Assembly: GCA_965153455.1 (NCBI GenBank)
Contig: OZ234494.1
Location: 21,142,001 to 21,206,000, forward strand
From: Sphagnum compactum
Lineage: Eukaryota > Bryophyta > Sphagnopsida > Sphagnales
Length of the DNA stretch: 64,000 nt
Direction of reading: 5' to 3'
The stretch's first letter is position 1, and each line of letters begins with the position of its first letter. A model generated the notes under the pieces. It saw only the letters and a list, made by a program, of their open reading frames with translations, was not told the origin of the DNA and made no database searches. This document shows, in pieces, positions 54,561 to 64,000 of this stretch. The position numbers and the translations under genes were made by a program.

Positions 54561-55753
54561 TAAAGTGCCCTTCAAAACACTCATGTAAAAGTTGTGTGAG
54601 GGCTTTTGTGGGAACACCCATTTCAACGTTTTGAAAGAGAGAAAGAGAGAGAGATTGGGCATGCAGAGAAGCGAGTCAGGAATCAATTGATTGATTGCCA
54701 ACAACTACAACAATGGCAATTATTTACTATTTACCAGATGTATTTTAAGCAACAAGAAGCACATGGAGTGCCAGTTGAGTCCAGATCTGAAAGGCTTGGC
54801 AAACTTTTGTGGGTTTCTCTCTGTGTGTGCACATGAGCCAATTCCACTGTTAGTTCCCAATTCCAGTGTTGGTTTGGGGACCACCACCTCAGCAAGATTT
54901 TGCAGAGAAACGATATCATGGACTGTGTGTGGGACATTCAGTCCAAGCCAGAATTCTTTCTTCCCACTACAACAACCAACCAATGCTACAAGACAAGCAT
55001 AAAATTTGAGACATAATGTGTTGAAAAGAGAACACTTACTTGTTGAAGAAGAAGAAGCTGAAACACCCACCACCTTGGACCCCAATCCACCACCAGAGTT
55101 TCAAGCTTTTTGCAACTTCTAGAACAATGCTAACACTAACCTTGCTCATACAGACAATGTGTTGGTCAAACAATGGTAGTAATAATGTTAGTACACAGAT
55201 CAATCCCATCAACACTGGCTCTAGACAAGCAGACTGGTGACACTAGTAATGAATCAGAGGTTGATCTGTGATTTATGAAAATCCCTTCATTTGCAGAAGA
55301 TCCAGAACTTTGTTGAAGAAGCATGCAAAAGCTGCGCATATTACAATGGTGAATCTTCCATGGCCTCCCTCCCATGCAGGAGAACATTGAAGAATATGGC
55401 TCTCTGATTTCATGTCACTGGCTGTACTGCCTCAGGGAAGAAACTGTGATAAGCCTCATTGCAGCTATCTTTGTTCCCCACAAACAAAGATAGTGGTTAC
55501 CCGTCTGCTTGAATTCTAGCAAAAGACTCCAAAGAGAAACTGGAATTCTGCCTGTACTGCCCTGTCCTCCAAAAAAGAACTGCTCCAACTAAAGAATTTG
55601 CAGAACCTCATTCAAGTTGAGGTAGACCAAGAGGACTTCACTCCCAAAAGATGTCCCAACTTACCAATATGTAATGGGGTACTACCAAAGCTTCTTGTGT
55701 TTAAAAGAGGTCTATTGATAGGAATGTTCACAAATGCAAAGGTCATAATTGTC
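54561..55753. other. 3' region of the Miro gene
   Basis: Base composition is more balanced than the adjoining repeat. Part is probably the Miro 3' UTR. Small frames on both strands (up to 121 codons) lack domains. A GA-rich microsatellite-like run lies near 54636-54655. Confidence 0.4.
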
Positions 55754-61945
<6,192 letters not shown>

Positions 61946-62144
61946 TGAAGAAAAAACCCAACAAAATCTCTAGGCCAGATCTTCTTCTTCGGGTGCAGAA
62001 TTTTTCACAGCAACTGGACGCAGGAGGCGAGAGAGAGAAAGAGAGAGATCTCCCGAGGCAGCTTCCAGAAACTGATCGAGAGGATCTCGCTTCTCGCCTC
62101 TGCTCTCGCGCGCGCCTGGCTTCTTCGGTCGCGGACACAGCGCC

Positions 62145-62213
62145 AAACCCTAACGGGTCGACGGCTCGACCGGGGCGACCCTGTCCTCTGCAGGGTCAAA
62201 AAGTAAAGGCCCA
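62145..62213 (-). promoter_or_regulatory. Telo-box and site II-like pair upstream of Miro
   Basis: AAACCCTAA (62145-62153) and GGCCCA (62208-62213, TGGGCC on the minus strand) lie 200-270 bp upstream of the Miro start. A telo-box next to a site II (TGGGCC/T) element is a known promoter pattern for plant housekeeping and mitochondrial-protein genes. Use here is an inference. Confidence 0.45.
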
Positions 62214-62236
62214 TTTTTTTGCTCCCCATTTTTTCC

Positions 62237-62600
62237 ATAAAGTTAATACAGTTATCCGTAAAGTCGTCCCCTTTTTGGAGCCCAGTCTGGTCCCCACCTT
62301 GGGTTCCTGGTTTCTGGTCATATCTACGAAGTTTAATACAATAATTTATCCCTAGAGTTATCCCCTGTTTCGAGCCCAGTCTGGTCCCCACATTGGGTTC
62401 CTGGTTTCTAGTTATCTATGAAGTTAATACAGTTTATCTGTAAAGTCCTCCCCTGTTTGGAGTCCAGTCTGGTCCCCACAGCCTGGTACCCTGGTTTCTG
62501 TTTATCCATAAAGCTTAATACAATAGAGTTTTCCTTAAAGTCATGCCCTGTTTTTGGGCCTGAGTTTCACCTCTTATTTGGTGCCACATCCCCCTTTTGA
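62237..62600. repeat. Tandem repeat, four units of about 90 bp
   Basis: Units anchored by AGTTAATACA-like sequence at 62241, 62331, 62421 and 62511 each include CCCAGTCTGGTCCCCAC and GGTTTCTGGTTA-type blocks. The array starts about 290 bp upstream of the Miro start codon. Confidence 0.85.
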
Positions 62601-62799
62601 TTGTTGTCCACAAAGTCCAGCAATAAGGGACCAAACTTTGGAAACTCAGCATGAGATCATCTTTCCAACAATTTTTTTTTTTCACCTCACGGGCTGCCCC
62701 CCTATAAACTATGCTATGTAGGAGTTTAGAAAGGTCCAAGGAGCCCATGGGAATTATAGACTAGGTGTTAGGGCTATAAAGGTTACACATGGCTATTGA

Positions 62800-63080
62800 T
62801 GTGACTATATAAACTTTTATTTAACTATTTATGGCTATATGAAATAATTATATAAGGATTATACGGTTATATATGGCTATATGTGATTATACACACTTTA
62901 TATGATTATATGTGACTATATAGATATTATATGATTATACATGACTATATGAAATTATATAAGCTTTATATGATATTATATATGGCTATACGTGACTATA
63001 TAGACTTTATATGATATTATATATGGCTATACGTGACTATATAGACTTTATATGAAGTTATATAGGGCTACATGAGATTA
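62800..63080. repeat. TATA-rich tandem array
   Basis: Short units of the type GGCTATATGTGACTATATA recur; near 62966-63048 a 41-bp unit is repeated exactly twice. There is no coding content. Confidence 0.8.
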
Positions 63081-63089
63081 TATAGGATT

Positions 63090-63460
63090 TAAAATTTGAG
63101 ATTTTAGGGTTTTGTTATTAGGGTTTGTCTTTGGTTCTTTTAGGGTTTAGGTTTTAAGGTTAGCATTTGGGACTTGGGGATTTTATGATTTAGTTTCTAA
63201 GGTTTGTCTTTAGTCTTTTGCAGGTTTAGGTCTTAGGGTTAGCTTTTAGGACTTGAAATTTTAAGGTTTAGTTTTTAGGATTTATTTTTGGTCTTTTTAG
63301 GGTTTAAGGTTTAGAGTTGGCCTTTCAAAATTTGAGATTTGGGATTTCAAAATTTTTAAGTTTATAATTAAATTAGAGGTTTATTTTCATGATTTAATGT
63401 TAGAGTTTAGAGGTTTAAGGGCTTGATTTTTAAAGGTTGGGTTAAGGGTGTATGCAAAGT
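63090..63460. repeat. Degenerate telomere-like tract with higher-order units
   Basis: TTTAGGGTTT and TTTTAGGGTTTAGG-type blocks recur. A longer unit of roughly 90-95 bp (ending in TTTAGGACTTG or GGGACTTGGG, then ATTT..GTTTAG) appears about three times. Confidence 0.55.
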
Positions 63461-64000
63461 TTGAAACTGCATGGTGAAACTGAGTGCTAAAGATGTTATT
63501 AAATAAGATGATAGGTTTAAGGGAAGATTCTAAGGCTACGATTTATGGGGATTATATAAAATATGTAAAGAGTTCAAATCAAACTTTTCCTTTTCATTTT
63601 CATTTTTACCAAGCTAAAATCTCTTTTCTCATTTTCATCCTAGCACATCAAAGTTTTTCTCTTTTCATTTTCATTTTCGCACATCAAAATTTCTCTTTTC
63701 ACAATTGCTTTAGCACACCAAAATATTTTATCTTTTCATTTTCATTCAAGTATGATAAAACCCTCCATCATCAAACATGTACATATAAGCGATAACAAAC
63801 ACTTTCCAATATTTTCCTCCTTCTTTAACAATTTTTTTGTCATTGGATGTGTAGAGTGGAAGGCTACAAATGTTCTTTGAATGTCAGAAGTAAAGGAGCA
63901 ACACAAGAGGATGAATGATAATTTGCTTCAATTCAACCTAAACCTTTTTCTAGTTCCAATTTCATATCTTTCTTGAATTTGTTTTGAGTGATTAAAAGGT
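63461..64000. other. AT-rich DNA with a TTTTCATTTTCA minisatellite
   Basis: About four imperfect units of 40-50 bp (CTTTTCATTTTCATTTT plus AGCACATCAAAATTTCT) lie at about 63580-63755. No gene is seen to the window end. Confidence 0.6.

Overview
The window looks like nuclear DNA of a land plant, most likely a seedless one such as a fern. Three observations point there: a long PLS-class pentatricopeptide protein ending in a complete DYW editing domain, plant-type HIRA and Miro genes with many GT-AG introns, and wide AT-rich gene-poor stretches filled with decayed plant transposons (copia, CACTA, PIF/Harbinger, hAT-like). The species is inferred from style, not proven.

Layout. 1-9 kb: an F-box gene (5724-7031, minus) with a broken partial copy of its 3' half 4 kb downstream (812-2157), next to an hAT-like fragment. 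9-19.7 kb: AT-rich DNA with dispersed repeats and an hAT-like transposase remnant (15.6-16.4 kb). 19.7-25.2 kb: an intronless 1304-codon PPR-DYW gene (minus) with telo-box repeats upstream. 25.2-28.2 kb: a 213-bp MITE and a decayed PIF/Harbinger element with both of its genes. 29.9-35.9 kb: a dead Ty1/copia retrotransposon whose reverse transcriptase is split by a 1.18-kb CACTA-type element. 36.85-37.9 kb: a mitochondrial carrier gene (minus). 38-45 kb: minisatellites, a dispersed repeat family and a telomere-like tract. 45.2-51.0 kb: a complete 12-exon HIRA histone-chaperone gene (minus). 52.4-54.6 kb: more tandem and inverted repeats. 55.75-61.95 kb: a complete 14-exon Miro GTPase gene (minus). 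62.2-63.8 kb: four further tandem or degenerate repeat tracts.

All five intact genes lie on the minus strand and show no operon-like relation. Three act in or on organelles (PPR-DYW in organellar RNA editing, the carrier in mitochondrial transport, Miro in mitochondrial movement); I read this as coincidence. For HIRA and Miro I assembled every coding exon by hand: each junction has GT-AG ends and keeps frame, giving 1018 and 662 (or 646) residues, so both should be functional.

The most unusual object is the PPR protein. Its centre is eleven consecutive units of exactly 70 residues, each an L motif followed by a 35-residue motif that starts like an S motif and ends like a P motif. A normal P-L-S triplet is about 101 residues, so each unit looks like a triplet that lost 31 residues at the S/P junction and was then multiplied in tandem.
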